This document shows positions 45,369 through 55,378 of a stretch of 64,000 nucleotides of DNA, piece after piece. Numbering within the stretch: the first letter of the stretch is position 1; each line of letters opens with the position of its first letter. A program made the translations under genes and the position numbers. Origin of the DNA: Bacteroides stercoris ATCC 43183 (GTDB lineage: Bacteria; Bacteroidota; Bacteroidia; Bacteroidales; Bacteroidaceae); assembly GCF_025147325.1 (NCBI RefSeq), contig NZ_CP102262.1, positions 3,943,932 through 4,007,931 on the forward strand, given 5' to 3'. Under the pieces are notes generated by a model. That model saw only the letters and a list, made by a program, of their open reading frames with translations, did not search any database and had not been told where the DNA came from.

Positions 45369-46364
45369 ATGAAACTACCCGGTAAGATAGCCATTATGGG
45401 CGGAGGAAGCTGGGCCACTGCCATTGCAAAGATGGTACTGGCACAAGAAGAGACTATAAATTGGTATATGCGGCGCGACGACCGCATTGCCGATTTTAAG
45501 CGTCTCGGTCATAACCCTGCCTACCTGACGGGCGTCAAGTTCGATACCAAGCGTATCAATTTCAACTCAAACATCAACGATGTAGTCAAGGAGTCGGATA
45601 CGCTTATCTTTGTAACTCCTTCTCCTTATCTGAAGGCTCACCTGAAGAAGCTGAAGACAAAAATCAAGGATAAGTTCATCATCACTGCCATTAAGGGCAT
45701 CGTACCTGATGACAACATGATTGTATCGGAATACTTCACGAAAGAATACGGTGTTCCTACCGAAAATATCGCAGTACTGGCGGGTCCCTGCCATGCGGAA
45801 GAGGTTGCGCTCGAGCGGCTTTCCTATCTCACGATAGCGTGTCCCGATATAGACAAGGCGGACAAGTTTTCCCGCCGTCTGGCAAGTTCATTCATCAAGA
45901 CTTCCGTAAGCAACGACGTGGCAGGTATCGAATACGGTTCCGTACTCAAAAACGTATATGCCATTGCCGCCGGCATTTGCAGCGGACTGAAATACGGCGA
46001 TAATTTCCAGGCGGTACTCATGTCCAATGCCATACAGGAGATGAACCGTTTCCTGCAAACCGTACATCCGCTGAACAGAAACATCAGCGATTCTGTTTAT
46101 CTGGGTGACATGTTGGTGACAGGATACTCCAACTTCAGCCGTAACCGTACGTTCGGTACGATGATAGGTAAAGGATATTCCGTAAAAAGTGCCCAGATAG
46201 AGATGGAAATGATAGCCGAAGGTTATTACGGAACCAAGTGCATCAAGGAAATCAACAAGCATTACCACGTGAACATGCCGATACTGGATGCTGTGTACAA
46301 CATCTTATATGAGCGCATCTCACCGATGATTGAAATCAAGTTACTGACTGACTCTTTCCGGTAA
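45369..46364 (+). CDS. gpsA: Glycerol-3-phosphate dehydrogenase [NAD(P)+]
   Basis: 331 residues. The Rossmann motif [12 protein letters not shown] is at residues 10-21. Then [25 protein letters not shown] and [22 protein letters not shown], with the catalytic Lys in the last. It reduces dihydroxyacetone phosphate to sn-glycerol-3-phosphate for phospholipid synthesis. Starts 3 bases after lysS. Confidence 0.97.
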   Translation: MKLPGKIAIMGGGSWATAIAKMVLAQEETINWYMRRDDRIADFKRLGHNPAYLTGVKFDTKRINFNSNINDVVKESDTLIFVTPSPYLKAHLKKLKTKIKDKFIITAIKGIVPDDNMIVSEYFTKEYGVPTENIAVLAGPCHAEEVALERLSYLTIACPDIDKADKFSRRLASSFIKTSVSNDVAGIEYGSVLKNVYAIAAGICSGLKYGDNFQAVLMSNAIQEMNRFLQTVHPLNRNISDSVYLGDMLVTGYSNFSRNRTFGTMIGKGYSVKSAQIEMEMIAEGYYGTKCIKEINKHYHVNMPILDAVYNILYERISPMIEIKLLTDSFR

Positions 46365-46417
46365 TGCGGAAAAGAGGACAGCAAGGACAAAATACAGAAT
46401 TTAAAACCTATAATATT

Positions 46418-47755
46418 ATGATTAGTTTGAACATTGAAAAGACTCTTGGATTCATTTCCAAAGAAAATGTTTTCGCCTACGAAGCCCAAGTCAAGGCTGC
46501 ACAGGAAGCATTGGAAAACGGAACCGGTAAAGGCAACGACTTTTTAGGCTGGCTACACCTTCCTTCTTCCATTACAAAGGAGCACCTGGCAGACCTGAAA
46601 GCTACCGCGCAAGTGCTGCGCGAGAATTGTGAAGCAGTGGTTGTTGCCGGAATCGGCGGAAGCTACCTCGGTGCACGCGCCGTTATCGAGGCTTTGTCAA
46701 ACAGTTTCGCATGGTTGCAGGACAAGAAGTCCGGCCCGGTTATTCTGTATGCAGGACACAACATCGGTGAAGATTATCTGTACGAGCTTACCGAATATCT
46801 GAAAGACAAGAAATTCGGTGTCATCAATATTTCCAAATCGGGAACCACTACCGAAACGGCTTTGGCCTTCCGCCTGCTGAAAAAGCAATGCGAAGACCAA
46901 CGCGGCAAGGAGATGGCCAAAAAGGTGATCGTTGCCGTTACAGACGCCAAGAAAGGCGCAGCACGCGTTACCGCAGACAATGAAGGGTACAAATCTTTCA
47001 TTATCCCCGATAACGTAGGCGGCCGTTTCTCCGTACTCACCCCAGTAGGTCTGCTGCCCATCGCCGTTGCAGGCTTCGACATCGAAAAACTGGTAGCAGG
47101 CGCGGCAGCTATGGAAAAGGCCTGCGGAAAGGATGTTCCGTTCGCTGAAAACCCGGCAGCTATCTATGCAGCCACCCGCAATGAACTCTACAAGAACGGC
47201 AAGAAGATTGAAATCCTTGTAAACTTCAACCCCAAATTGCACTACGTAAGCGAATGGTGGAAGCAACTTTACGGTGAATCCGAAGGTAAAGAGAACAAGG
47301 GTATCTTCCCTGCATCCGTGGATTTCTCTACCGACCTGCACTCCATGGGACAATGGATTCAGGAAGGTGAACGTACCATTTATGAAACTGTCATTTCAGT
47401 AGAAAAGACGCAGTATTCGCTGCAAGTTCCTTCGGACGAAGCCAACCTCGACGGTCTGAACTTCCTCGCCGGAAAGCACGTGGACGAGGTGAACAAGATG
47501 GCTGAACTCGGCACACAACTGGCTCACGTAGACGGTGGCGTACCCAACATGCGCATCGTGATTCCTGCACTGAACGAGGAAAGTCTCGGCGGATTGCTGT
47601 ACTTCTTTGAGAAAGCATGCGGCATCAGCGGCTACCTGCTGGGGGTTAATCCGTTCAACCAACCGGGTGTGGAAGCCTACAAGAAGAATATGTTCGCCCT
47701 GCTGAACAAGCCGGGTTACGAAGAAGAATCCAAAGCCATCCAGGCAAGACTGTGA
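46418..47755 (+). CDS. pgi: Glucose-6-phosphate isomerase
   Basis: 445 residues from the ATG at 46418 (MISLNIEKT), the usual Bacteroides length; the frame is open upstream to the gpsA stop but those residues do not fit the family. Motifs [41 protein letters not shown] and [14 protein letters not shown] carry the phosphate-binding Ser/Thr and catalytic Glu/Lys/His set. It interconverts glucose-6-phosphate and fructose-6-phosphate in glycolysis. Confidence 0.97.
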   Translation: MISLNIEKTLGFISKENVFAYEAQVKAAQEALENGTGKGNDFLGWLHLPSSITKEHLADLKATAQVLRENCEAVVVAGIGGSYLGARAVIEALSNSFAWLQDKKSGPVILYAGHNIGEDYLYELTEYLKDKKFGVINISKSGTTTETALAFRLLKKQCEDQRGKEMAKKVIVAVTDAKKGAARVTADNEGYKSFIIPDNVGGRFSVLTPVGLLPIAVAGFDIEKLVAGAAAMEKACGKDVPFAENPAAIYAATRNELYKNGKKIEILVNFNPKLHYVSEWWKQLYGESEGKENKGIFPASVDFSTDLHSMGQWIQEGERTIYETVISVEKTQYSLQVPSDEANLDGLNFLAGKHVDEVNKMAELGTQLAHVDGGVPNMRIVIPALNEESLGGLLYFFEKACGISGYLLGVNPFNQPGVEAYKKNMFALLNKPGYEEESKAIQARL

Positions 47756-47768
47756 TAAATTAAAAATC

Positions 47769-47847
47769 GAGAGTTGAGAATTGAGAAATGGCTGCACACA
47801 AATTACCATGTGCAACATCAAAAGGCTGTTTCTTGATTCCCAACTCT
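47769..47847. terminator. Nested hairpin between pgi and the HAD gene
   Basis: GAGAGTTG (47769-47776) pairs with CAACTCTC (47840-47847), and TGCACA (47793-47798) pairs with TGTGCA (47809-47814) inside. A further AATTGAGAA/TTCTCAATT pair reaches to about 47888. Probable terminator of lysS-gpsA-pgi or an intergenic repeat. Confidence 0.5.
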
Positions 47848-47894
47848 CTGTTTTATATTCCCCTATTTCTAATTTTTTATTCTCAATTTATCAA

Positions 47895-48632
47895 GTGTTT
47901 AAAGAAGCAATATCCCGCTATTTAAGAGAACACGGATACGACAATATCCGGCTGAAAGCCGTTCTTTTCGACATGGACGGCGTGTTGTTCAACTCCATGC
48001 CTTATCATGCCGATGCATGGCATACGGTAATGGAACGTCACGGTCTGCATCTGAGCCGCGAGGAAGCTTATATGCACGAAGGACGTACGGGAGCAGCAAC
48101 AATCAACATCGTATATCAACGGCAATACGGCAAAGATGCCACTCCTGAGATGATAGAGAGTATCTATGCCGAAAAAAGCGAAGAATTCAACAGACATCCC
48201 GAACCCGAACGTATGTCCGGAGCATGGGAAGTGTTACAGAAAATAAAAGCGGAAGGGTTGACTCCCGTATTGGTAACCGGTTCCGGCCAGCACTCCCTGC
48301 TGGACAGACTGGCACATAACTTTCCCGGCATGTTCCAACGCGAACGTATGGTCACCGCCTTTGATGTGAAATATGGCAAGCCCAATCCGGAGCCTTATCT
48401 TATGGGACTGGAAAAAGCAGGGGTAAAGGCCAATGAAGCTATTGTCGTGGAGAATGCACCCATCGGCGTCCAGGCAGGAGCAGCGGCAGGGATATTCACA
48501 ATCGCTGTCAATACCGGTCCGCTGGACGGACAAGTGCTGCTGGATGCGGGAGCCAATCTGTTATTCCCTTCCATGCAGGCTTTCTGCGATAACTGGGAAG
48601 CTGTGCGGGATGCGCTTGCATCTGAAGAGTAA
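47895..48632 (+). CDS. HAD-family phosphatase, beta-phosphoglucomutase-like
   Basis: 245 residues from the GTG at 47895 (VFKEAISRYLREHG). An upstream ATG frame exists, but it runs through the hairpin region and encodes nothing family-like, so the GTG start is preferred. HAD motif I FDMDGVLFNS with nucleophile and acid Asp, motif II VTGSGQ, motif III KYGKPNPEPYL, and motif IV VVENAPIGVQAG. The cap insert after motif I fits the beta-PGM/phosphatase subfamily. The substrate is a small phosphosugar, not known further. A secreted SecD-like gene follows. Confidence 0.88.
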   Translation: MFKEAISRYLREHGYDNIRLKAVLFDMDGVLFNSMPYHADAWHTVMERHGLHLSREEAYMHEGRTGAATINIVYQRQYGKDATPEMIESIYAEKSEEFNRHPEPERMSGAWEVLQKIKAEGLTPVLVTGSGQHSLLDRLAHNFPGMFQRERMVTAFDVKYGKPNPEPYLMGLEKAGVKANEAIVVENAPIGVQAGAAAGIFTIAVNTGPLDGQVLLDAGANLLFPSMQAFCDNWEAVRDALASEE

Positions 48633-48679
48633 AGAGAGGACAATTCTTGAAATTGAAGTTTAGAAAACAAAGAGACGTT

Positions 48680-49621
48680 ATGTGGAGAAAGCTGCTTGGA
48701 ATACTGACATTGTTTTCTTTCCTGCCGTATTTTTCGATTTGCCAGAACAAGCTTCGGGAAAATGGCTGGTATCATATCTTGTCCGGACAGACGGACAGCA
48801 TTTCCAGAGAGCCTATCGTAACGACGAAGGATTTCATCGCCCTTAAACTGGATACGGATTATTTCGGAAAATATGTAATCAGCGGACAAATCAGCAACTA
48901 TAAACGAAAGAAATGGGCTGAGGAAACGGGAAAGGCAACAGGCAGGCAGATAGCTTTCATATTCAATGATTCTGTCATAACCAATCCACGGGTCAACTGT
49001 AGCATAGAGAGCGGTGCTTTCCAAATAACTTCCGTTCTTGATGAAAAACTACCGGACATATATAAACAACTGAAACAAGAGAAGATTGATTCTATCGCAA
49101 CGCTTTTCAAGGACTGGGAAAAAGATTCTCTCTATTTTGCCATGCCCCCGGAATACAGAGATTCCATAATAATGGCAATTGATTACTGGGAAGCCTACAC
49201 ATGGATAAAGCTAACCACTAAGCCCGATGAACATTATTGGTACAGCATAACAGACTCTGCCGAGTACAAAAAGCTGGAAGAAGCCCTGAAAGAAGAACTT
49301 GAGAAGTCCAATCTTAGCAGCAGGGCTTCAGATTACATGCAGTCGGATACATATCAAACGTATAAAATGTATGTATGCAACAACCCTGAATATATCAACC
49401 TTATGTTCCAATGCTTTCTTTTCAAGAAAATCAGAGGGTTGTACAGCTATCTGATAGACGATATTATCCAAACCAAATACCCTTCCGCCCCAAGTATAAG
49501 GACATATATTGACAAGACCGACAATTCCGATGATGAGAGATTTGCCGTATATGAATGGCAACGACAGATATGGGTCTTGCTGAATAAGGACAAACAGACG
49601 GATGACCCAAGAGATATATAA
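48680..49621 (+). CDS. Secreted protein with SecD P1-head-like domain
   Basis: 313 residues from the ATG at 48680, which gives a signal peptide (MWRKLLGILTLFSF...SICQ); the frame extends 11 codons upstream. Residues about 30-120 resemble the SecD/SecDF P1 head subdomain: AEETGKATGRQIAFIFNDSV followed by ITNPRVNCSIESGAFQITS follows the SecD pattern of a short beta segment, a helix and a strand pair. It has none of the membrane helices of SecD. The rest (helical, many Lys/Glu, DIIQTKYPS) is not recognised. Probably periplasmic; function unknown. A terminator shared with the tRNA follows directly. Confidence 0.72.
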   Translation: MWRKLLGILTLFSFLPYFSICQNKLRENGWYHILSGQTDSISREPIVTTKDFIALKLDTDYFGKYVISGQISNYKRKKWAEETGKATGRQIAFIFNDSVITNPRVNCSIESGAFQITSVLDEKLPDIYKQLKQEKIDSIATLFKDWEKDSLYFAMPPEYRDSIIMAIDYWEAYTWIKLTTKPDEHYWYSITDSAEYKKLEEALKEELEKSNLSSRASDYMQSDTYQTYKMYVCNNPEYINLMFQCFLFKKIRGLYSYLIDDIIQTKYPSAPSIRTYIDKTDNSDDERFAVYEWQRQIWVLLNKDKQTDDPRDI

Positions 49622-49627
49622 ATAAAA

Positions 49628-49663
49628 AAAATCCTTGATAACCAACAGTTTATCAAGGATTTT
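49628..49663. terminator. Bidirectional terminator between SecD-like gene and tRNA-Arg
   Basis: 14-base perfect stem (49628-49641 with 49650-49663) and an 8-base loop. The A tract on the left serves the minus-strand tRNA and the T run on the right serves the plus-strand gene. Confidence 0.85.
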
Positions 49664-49667
49664 CCTG

Positions 49668-49740
49668 TGACCCCGGTGCGATTCAAACGCACGACCTTCA
49701 GAACCGGAATCTGACGCTCTATTCACTAAGCTACGGAGCC
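49668..49740 (-). tRNA. tRNA-Arg (anticodon CCG)
   Basis: 73 bases, CCA not encoded. Acceptor GGCTCCG pairs with CGGGGTC (one G-T pair, one T-G). The anticodon stem TCAGA/TCTGA closes the loop TTCCGGT, giving anticodon CCG for codon CGG. The T stem GTGCG/CGCAC closes TTTGAAT. A tail of A73 and the shared terminator lie just downstream. Confidence 0.95.
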
Positions 49741-49913
49741 TTAATTCGAATGCAAAAGTAGAAAAAATCTCTGCATATTCCTAATCTTCATACATTTTTT
49801 ATATCTGTTTTGCATATTACCCTTTCAATATTATTTTGAGAACATTAAACGGATATACATATACATTTTGTTATTTTTTCAATCAAAATAGAAACAAGTA
49901 TCAATATTATTTC

Positions 49914-49921
49914 TATCTTTG
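49914..49921 (+). promoter_or_regulatory. -7 box of asnA
   Basis: TATCTTTG, 36 bases before the ATG at 49958. An in-frame TTG at 49919 lies inside this box and cannot be the start. Confidence 0.65.
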
Positions 49922-49957
49922 CCGAACAAATTAATAGAAGTTTCAGAAATTAAACCT

Positions 49958-50995
49958 ATGAGTTACCTGATAAAACCCGAAGGATACAAACCTTTATTGG
50001 ACTTAAAACAAACGGAATTAGGCATTAAACAGATTAAAGAATTCTTTCAGTTGAATCTTTCTTCCGAACTCCGCCTGCGTCGTGTCACTGCCCCTCTCTT
50101 TGTATTAAAAGGCATGGGTATCAACGACGATTTGAACGGTGTGGAACGGGCTGTGTCGTTTCCCATCAAAGATTTAGGCGATGCGCAGGCAGAAGTGGTA
50201 CATTCGCTTGCCAAATGGAAGCGTCTGACACTTGCCGAATACGGTATAGAACCGGGATACGGAATTTATACCGATATGAATGCCATCCGTGCGGACGAAG
50301 AGCTGGGCAACTTACATTCTTTATATGTAGACCAATGGGATTGGGAGCGCGTTATCACCGAACAAGACCGTAACATAGACTTTCTGAAAGAGATAGTCAC
50401 CCGCATTTATGCTGCAATGGTCCGTACGGAATATATGGTATATGAAATGTATCCGCAAATCAAGCCCTGCCTGCCACAGAAATTACACTTTATCCATGCG
50501 GAAGAGCTCCGGCAGATGTATCCCAATATAGAACCGAAATGCCGTGAGCATGCCATTGCCAAGAAGTTCGGCGCCGTATTTATCATCGGCATCGGTTGCA
50601 AACTAAGCGACGGCAAAAAACACGATGGACGCGCTCCGGACTATGATGACTACACAACTCCCGGCTTGAACGGTCTGCCCGGCTTAAACGGCGACTTATT
50701 ATTGTGGGACGATGTGCTTCAACGCAGTGTGGAATTATCCTCAATGGGTATCCGCGTAGACAAAGAAGCCCTCCAGCGTCAGCTCAAGCAGGAAGGTGAA
50801 GAAAAACGTCTGGAACTCTATTTCCACAAACGCCTGATGGGAGATGCGCTGCCCTTGTCTATCGGTGGCGGTATCGGTCAGTCCCGGCTGTGTATGTTCT
50901 ATTTGCGCAAAGCCCATATCGGAGAAATACAAGCCAGCATCTGGCCCGAAGATATGCGCTCGGAATGTAAGGCACACAACATACATTTAATCTAA
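49958..50995 (+). CDS. asnA: Aspartate-ammonia ligase (asparagine synthetase A)
   Basis: 345 residues from the ATG at 49958. AsnA family motifs: RRVTAPLFV, GYGIYTDMNAIRADE, YVDQWDWERVI, SLGGGIGQSRLCM as LSIGGGIGQSRLCM, and the final class II-synthetase-like core. It makes asparagine from aspartate, ammonia and ATP. A strong terminator hairpin follows; monocistronic. Confidence 0.97.
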   Translation: MSYLIKPEGYKPLLDLKQTELGIKQIKEFFQLNLSSELRLRRVTAPLFVLKGMGINDDLNGVERAVSFPIKDLGDAQAEVVHSLAKWKRLTLAEYGIEPGYGIYTDMNAIRADEELGNLHSLYVDQWDWERVITEQDRNIDFLKEIVTRIYAAMVRTEYMVYEMYPQIKPCLPQKLHFIHAEELRQMYPNIEPKCREHAIAKKFGAVFIIGIGCKLSDGKKHDGRAPDYDDYTTPGLNGLPGLNGDLLLWDDVLQRSVELSSMGIRVDKEALQRQLKQEGEEKRLELYFHKRLMGDALPLSIGGGIGQSRLCMFYLRKAHIGEIQASIWPEDMRSECKAHNIHLI

Positions 50996-51020
50996 ATACA
51001 ACCTGTAAACAATATAAAGT

Positions 51021-51060
51021 CCCGCAGAGTTTCAAAGGAAAAAGCAAAAAACTCTGCGGG
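51021..51060 (+). terminator. Terminator hairpin after asnA
   Basis: 12-base perfect stem (51021-51032 with 51049-51060) and 16-base loop, then GCTCTTTG; T tract short. Confidence 0.75.
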
Positions 51061-51124
51061 GCTCTTTGTATACTATGGTGAAATATTTGTATCTTAGCGT
51101 CGTAAACTACTAACACTTCCTATT

Positions 51125-51787
51125 ATGAACGTTCAGATCGAAGATAGCTGGAAAGCACATTTGCAGCCTGAATTTGACAAAGATTACTTTTACACATTAA
51201 CGAACTTCGTGCGTGAGGAATATGGTAAATATGCCATATATCCACCAGGAAAATTGATATTCAATGCTTTCAACTTATGTCCTTTTGACAAGGTAAAGGT
51301 AGTGATTATCGGCCAGGACCCATACCATGGTCCCGGACAAGCACACGGACTCTGTTTCTCCGTCAACGACGGCGTGCCCTTCCCGCCCTCTTTAGTCAAT
51401 ATTTTTAAAGAAATCAAAGCGGATATCGGAACAGATGCGCCACCTACCGGCAACTTAACCCGTTGGGCGGAACAAGGCGTATTACTGCTCAATGCCACTC
51501 TCACCGTACGTGCCCATCAAGCCGGCTCCCATCAGAACCGCGGCTGGGAAACATTTACAGATGCCGCCATCCGTATTCTTGCCGAAGAACGGGAGCATTT
51601 GGTCTTTATATTATGGGGAGTTTATGCACAACGAAAAGGTGCTTTTATCGATCGCAACAAACACTTGGTACTGACATCCGCACACCCTTCCCCTCTTTCC
51701 GCATACAACGGTTTCTTCGGAAACAAACATTTCAGCAAGACGAATGAATACCTGAAAGCGCACGGAAAGGAAGAGATAAAATGGTAA
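51125..51787 (+). CDS. ung: Uracil-DNA glycosylase, family 1
   Basis: 220 residues. Motif [12 protein letters not shown] with catalytic Asp65, the [10 protein letters not shown] region, [10 protein letters not shown], and motif [14 protein letters not shown] with His187. It removes uracil from DNA in the first step of base-excision repair. A TATCTTAG -10-like element precedes it. It converges on lptD, with a 22-base-arm hairpin between. Confidence 0.97.
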   Translation: MNVQIEDSWKAHLQPEFDKDYFYTLTNFVREEYGKYAIYPPGKLIFNAFNLCPFDKVKVVIIGQDPYHGPGQAHGLCFSVNDGVPFPPSLVNIFKEIKADIGTDAPPTGNLTRWAEQGVLLLNATLTVRAHQAGSHQNRGWETFTDAAIRILAEEREHLVFILWGVYAQRKGAFIDRNKHLVLTSAHPSPLSAYNGFFGNKHFSKTNEYLKAHGKEEIKW

Positions 51788-51838
51788 GGCGGCACTGATA
51801 AAAAGGGAGTACGAAAAAATGTGCTTGACGATTTCTTC

Positions 51839-51916
51839 AGGCACGGAATTACACGGAGTTCGCGGAAGAAGGAATGAAACAGGTAACGTTATTAAACTCC
51901 GTGTAATCCCGTGCCT
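51839..51916. repeat. Long inverted repeat between ung and lptD
   Basis: 22-base arms (51839-51860 and 51895-51916) with one mismatch around a 34-base loop, in the convergent gap. It could terminate both genes or be a small palindromic repeat element. Confidence 0.75.
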
Positions 51917-51961
51917 AAAATCAAATAATGCCGCCAGAAACAGCTGGAAACATCACCCTAA

Positions 51962-54760
51962 TTAGTACCACTGAATATTACTCTGTGTCTGGCTTCTCTG
52001 CTCCCATTTCAAGTCTTGCAAAATGCTTGCGTTGGCACGAATGGTAAAGTTGTAGTATTTCCACTGCCCGAAAGGAGACAGACTGGCCGACATGCTGAAA
52101 CAGTGCAGGTCACGTGTGATATTAAAGGTGGTCTGTACTATCTTCTTTGCTTCAAAATCGTAACCGGAGTTAAAGCTCACCGCCCACTTATTGGAAAGTT
52201 TTATATTACCCGAAGCGCTCAAGTTATGAGTATAACGGTAAGGATAGCGCATTTTTTTCCGATTGATAGGCTTGCTACGGTCTTCGGAAATATTAAAACT
52301 ATAATTGAAATTCAAAGACCAGGGCATCTTGAACACCTGATAACCATCGGCATCCACCGCTGCCTTTTCCACTTTCTTCTTGGGAATGCCGCTCTCATCG
52401 GAACTTGCTTCCGCATCTTCCCCTTCCTCGGAAGAATTTTCCTTATCTTTCTCCTTATCGGCATCCTTAGTGCCGCTCAGCTTCTCTTTCCACTTTTTCC
52501 ATGTTTCGTTATTAAACGTATAGCTAAAGGAAGAACCGTATCCCTGGAAAATACCGAAACGTCCGTAGGACCATTCCGTACGGTCATTCTCTACCACATT
52601 TCCATTCTTATCGAACTTATAACCGTATGTCTTGAATGAAGAGCTCATACTGAACGTGTAATTCTTGCTCAACTTCAAACGCAAATTCAGCCCAAGGTCA
52701 CCCCAAGGACGTGTCGCAGCCGCCATATTGTAATTAATATTAGCTCCCAACTCGTCAATCAGACTGATTTTCTTAATCGTATCCTTCTTACTGCTGTAAT
52801 ACTTCATCTCCAGGTTGTTGGAGATACTGAAGGTTATATTTCCCTGCTTACCTCTTCCCGGCACATCAAACGCCTGACCGGCATAGGGAGAATAAACCAC
52901 CGTATCCCGTCTTCCGTCCGCATAATTCTTGATATAGGAGTCGTAATAACCGTAGCGCGAGGAACCAAAATCAGGTGCGGCACTTATGCTCACCGACGGG
53001 GTTATGACATGGCGGATCTGTATCTTCTTTTTAGGAAAGAATATAGGATTATACATACCGTATATCTTCGTATTGATACCCAGGCTGGCTCTGTAATCAT
53101 ACACACGGTGAAAACCGTAAATCGTATCAGTAGCCACTTCCCTGCCGCTTCCTCCGGCATTGGGATCCCAGTCTTTCATGACCTTGCGCGTATACCAGCG
53201 TTCGGTATAGTTGACAGAAGGCGTTACATTGAAGTACTTGAACAATGTGAAAGTAGCGCTGATGGGTATCTCATGCTTCATACCGTTTTTCCAGTCCTTT
53301 ATCAGATTGGATTTAAACAGCAGGTTGTCTTTGGTCTGGATACTGTTGGTCAAACGCCCCGTATACCGGATGGAAATCTTCTCATACCATTTTTCTTCAC
53401 CCGCCGCTTTCTTACGCTTAAAAGGGTAAAGCGTAGACAAGGAGATATTCAAGTCGGGCAGAGTGACATTGACCGAGGAGTCCTTCATAGTCTGTGCGAT
53501 ATTGGTGGTTGCCGCAATCGTCAGTTTCCTGTCGAAGAAATAACGGGAATAACTGATACTTGAAGTTTTTGTATTCTGCGACATGGCATTCGAATTGTAC
53601 ATATTGCCGATGTTGGTACGCTCATAACTACTGGTAGCAAAGTTCACGCTGGCAGAAAATGTCTGATTCGGATTGGCCTTCGCATCCTGTCTGTGAGACC
53701 ATACAATCTTGAAGTCCTTAGCCACAGAATAATCCGGTAATCCTTTATCACCGGTTTTGGTTACCTGGTAGCTTGCCTGAAACAAGCCCGAATATTTGTA
53801 CCGTTTGATATAATTGGACTCGGCATTCAAAGCCCAGGAACCTTTCGTAAAAATATCGGCACGCAACTTCAAATCCATCTTGTCACTGATGGCAAAGTAA
53901 TATCCACCGTCCGTCAAACCGAAACCGCGGCTGGAGTCATCCATATAGGTAGGCATGAGGAAACCCGACGAATAGCTGCTCGAAAACGGGAAGAAAAAGA
54001 ACGGCACGGCAAGCGGCAAAGGCACATCCTCCACCACCAGATAGGCAGGTCCGGTCACTACATTCTTTTTGGGGCGCACTTTTGCGTAAGTCATCTGCAT
54101 ATAGAAGTGGGGGTGCTCATGGTGGTCGCAGGTCGTGTATCGGCCACTCTTCATATACAGTTCGTCATTAGCGCCTTTTTTTGCATTGTTTCCGGTTACA
54201 TATCCTTCGCCCTGCTGGCTGACTACATTACTTATAATACCCTTCTTACTCTTGAAGTTATAGCGAATCGTATTAGTCTCGTATGGGGTTTCTCCATCCT
54301 TGAAAACCGGTGTTCCCTTCTTCACACCCAACGAATCCTCCACTCCATGGGCATAAACCGTGCTACTATCCATATTCATGGTAATAACATCCGCCGCCAA
54401 TTCTATCTGCTGATAGTTTACTTTTCCCTGACCATAGAGATGCGCATATCCGCCTTGAGTAAATACGATGGAATCGTTTGCCTCATAAGTCACCGGAGCG
54501 TCCAAAGGCTGTTTCTTCTTGCCAGAAGCAGCCAGCGTATCCATCCGCAAAGAATCGGGTTGCAAGGTATCGCGCATACCTCTCCTATGAGAAGATGCAA
54601 TCCCCTGCCCCAGCGAATCACTCCGCAAAGAGTCCACTTGCTGTCTTCCTGGTGGTACAACACTGCGCCGACGACGTTGCGAAGCAGCCTCACCGGAAAG
54701 AAGAAGTAAGACGAATAGTAGTATGAATGATATGAATGTATTTGCTTTCAATGGCGTCAT
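51962..54760 (-). CDS. lptD: LPS-assembly outer-membrane protein LptD
   Basis: 932 residues with a signal peptide. An OstA/LptA-like N-terminal domain (about 95-240: VNYQQIELAADVITMNMDSS, DGETPYETNTIRYNFKSKKG) leads into a long beta-barrel with MPTYMDDSSRGFGLTDGGYY. A charged Glu/Lys insert lies near 760-800 (SGTKDADKEKDKENSSEEGE). The C-terminus is QSNIQWY, aromatic. It places LPS/LOS in the outer leaflet. Bacteroides LptD is long and divergent, so weak similarity to E. coli is normal. Own promoter (TACTTTTG, 54794-54787). Confidence 0.9.
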   Translation of the reverse strand: MTPLKANTFISFILLFVLLLLSGEAASQRRRRSVVPPGRQQVDSLRSDSLGQGIASSHRRGMRDTLQPDSLRMDTLAASGKKKQPLDAPVTYEANDSIVFTQGGYAHLYGQGKVNYQQIELAADVITMNMDSSTVYAHGVEDSLGVKKGTPVFKDGETPYETNTIRYNFKSKKGIISNVVSQQGEGYVTGNNAKKGANDELYMKSGRYTTCDHHEHPHFYMQMTYAKVRPKKNVVTGPAYLVVEDVPLPLAVPFFFFPFSSSYSSGFLMPTYMDDSSRGFGLTDGGYYFAISDKMDLKLRADIFTKGSWALNAESNYIKRYKYSGLFQASYQVTKTGDKGLPDYSVAKDFKIVWSHRQDAKANPNQTFSASVNFATSSYERTNIGNMYNSNAMSQNTKTSSISYSRYFFDRKLTIAATTNIAQTMKDSSVNVTLPDLNISLSTLYPFKRKKAAGEEKWYEKISIRYTGRLTNSIQTKDNLLFKSNLIKDWKNGMKHEIPISATFTLFKYFNVTPSVNYTERWYTRKVMKDWDPNAGGSGREVATDTIYGFHRVYDYRASLGINTKIYGMYNPIFFPKKKIQIRHVITPSVSISAAPDFGSSRYGYYDSYIKNYADGRRDTVVYSPYAGQAFDVPGRGKQGNITFSISNNLEMKYYSSKKDTIKKISLIDELGANINYNMAAATRPWGDLGLNLRLKLSKNYTFSMSSSFKTYGYKFDKNGNVVENDRTEWSYGRFGIFQGYGSSFSYTFNNETWKKWKEKLSGTKDADKEKDKENSSEEGEDAEASSDESGIPKKKVEKAAVDADGYQVFKMPWSLNFNYSFNISEDRSKPINRKKMRYPYRYTHNLSASGNIKLSNKWAVSFNSGYDFEAKKIVQTTFNITRDLHCFSMSASLSPFGQWKYYNFTIRANASILQDLKWEQRSQTQSNIQWY

Positions 54761-54786
54761 TAACTAATAGTTTACGCTTGAACGGG

Positions 54787-54794
54787 CAAAAGTA
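54787..54794 (-). promoter_or_regulatory. -7 box of lptD
   Basis: TACTTTTG on the minus strand, 26 bases before the ATG at 54760. Confidence 0.6.
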
Positions 54795-54839
54795 CGTAAT
54801 TTATACGGATAATCTCCCTTTTTAAAGAAATTTAGATTG

Positions 54840-55376
54840 CTACAAAAACAGTTTACACCAATAATCAAAGCGTTGCACGCCGGCTTTGCCATAACGCAGC
54901 AGGCTGTCACGCGCTTTCTCTACACTTTTTTCCCTGTCCAGATGTGTCTTGGAATAAAACTTATCTGCAAAACATACAACCTGCTCTTCCATACTTACCG
55001 GAAGCATGTCCCGGTGAGGAACAGGCAGATTTTGCGCAACAATATCCTCCAGTGCGAGACCGGCCCCCGTATGCCTTTCACAAACCAAGGCATGACGCGG
55101 ATATCCTTCCGAACGCACCAGGTCCGCTCCCAGATAGCCATGACAGATATAGGGTTTGTCGCCAAAGCAATAAATGCCGTCGGCATCTGTCAGGAATATA
55201 CCTATATCGTGCAACATAGCCGCTTCATACAGAAAATCTCTGTCCAAAGACAACTCCGGATGGCGGTCGGCAATCCACAAAGCCTTATCGGCCACAGAAC
55301 GGCTGTGCGTCAGTAGGATATGCCTCAATTCATTGGCTTCCGGATAATATTTATCAATCAACCCTTGGGGACTCAT
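54840..55376 (-). CDS. HD-domain phosphohydrolase-like protein
   Basis: 178 residues. HD superfamily signs: LLTHSRSVADKA (first His), AAMLHDIG (His-Asp pair), ICHGYLGADLVRSEG and HTGAGL, and later VCFADKFYSK. This set matches small HDIG-type proteins with a metal-dependent phosphohydrolase fold. The substrate is unknown. It starts 2 bases after the ArnT-like gene stop and is co-transcribed with it. Confidence 0.87.
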   Translation of the reverse strand: MSPQGLIDKYYPEANELRHILLTHSRSVADKALWIADRHPELSLDRDFLYEAAMLHDIGIFLTDADGIYCFGDKPYICHGYLGADLVRSEGYPRHALVCERHTGAGLALEDIVAQNLPVPHRDMLPVSMEEQVVCFADKFYSKTHLDREKSVEKARDSLLRYGKAGVQRFDYWCKLFL

Positions 55377-55378
55377 TT

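Noticed and set aside
49328..49726. 132-codon minus-strand frame over the tRNA
   Set aside because: It runs through tRNA-Arg and antisense to the SecD-like gene; the RNA fold explains the sequence.
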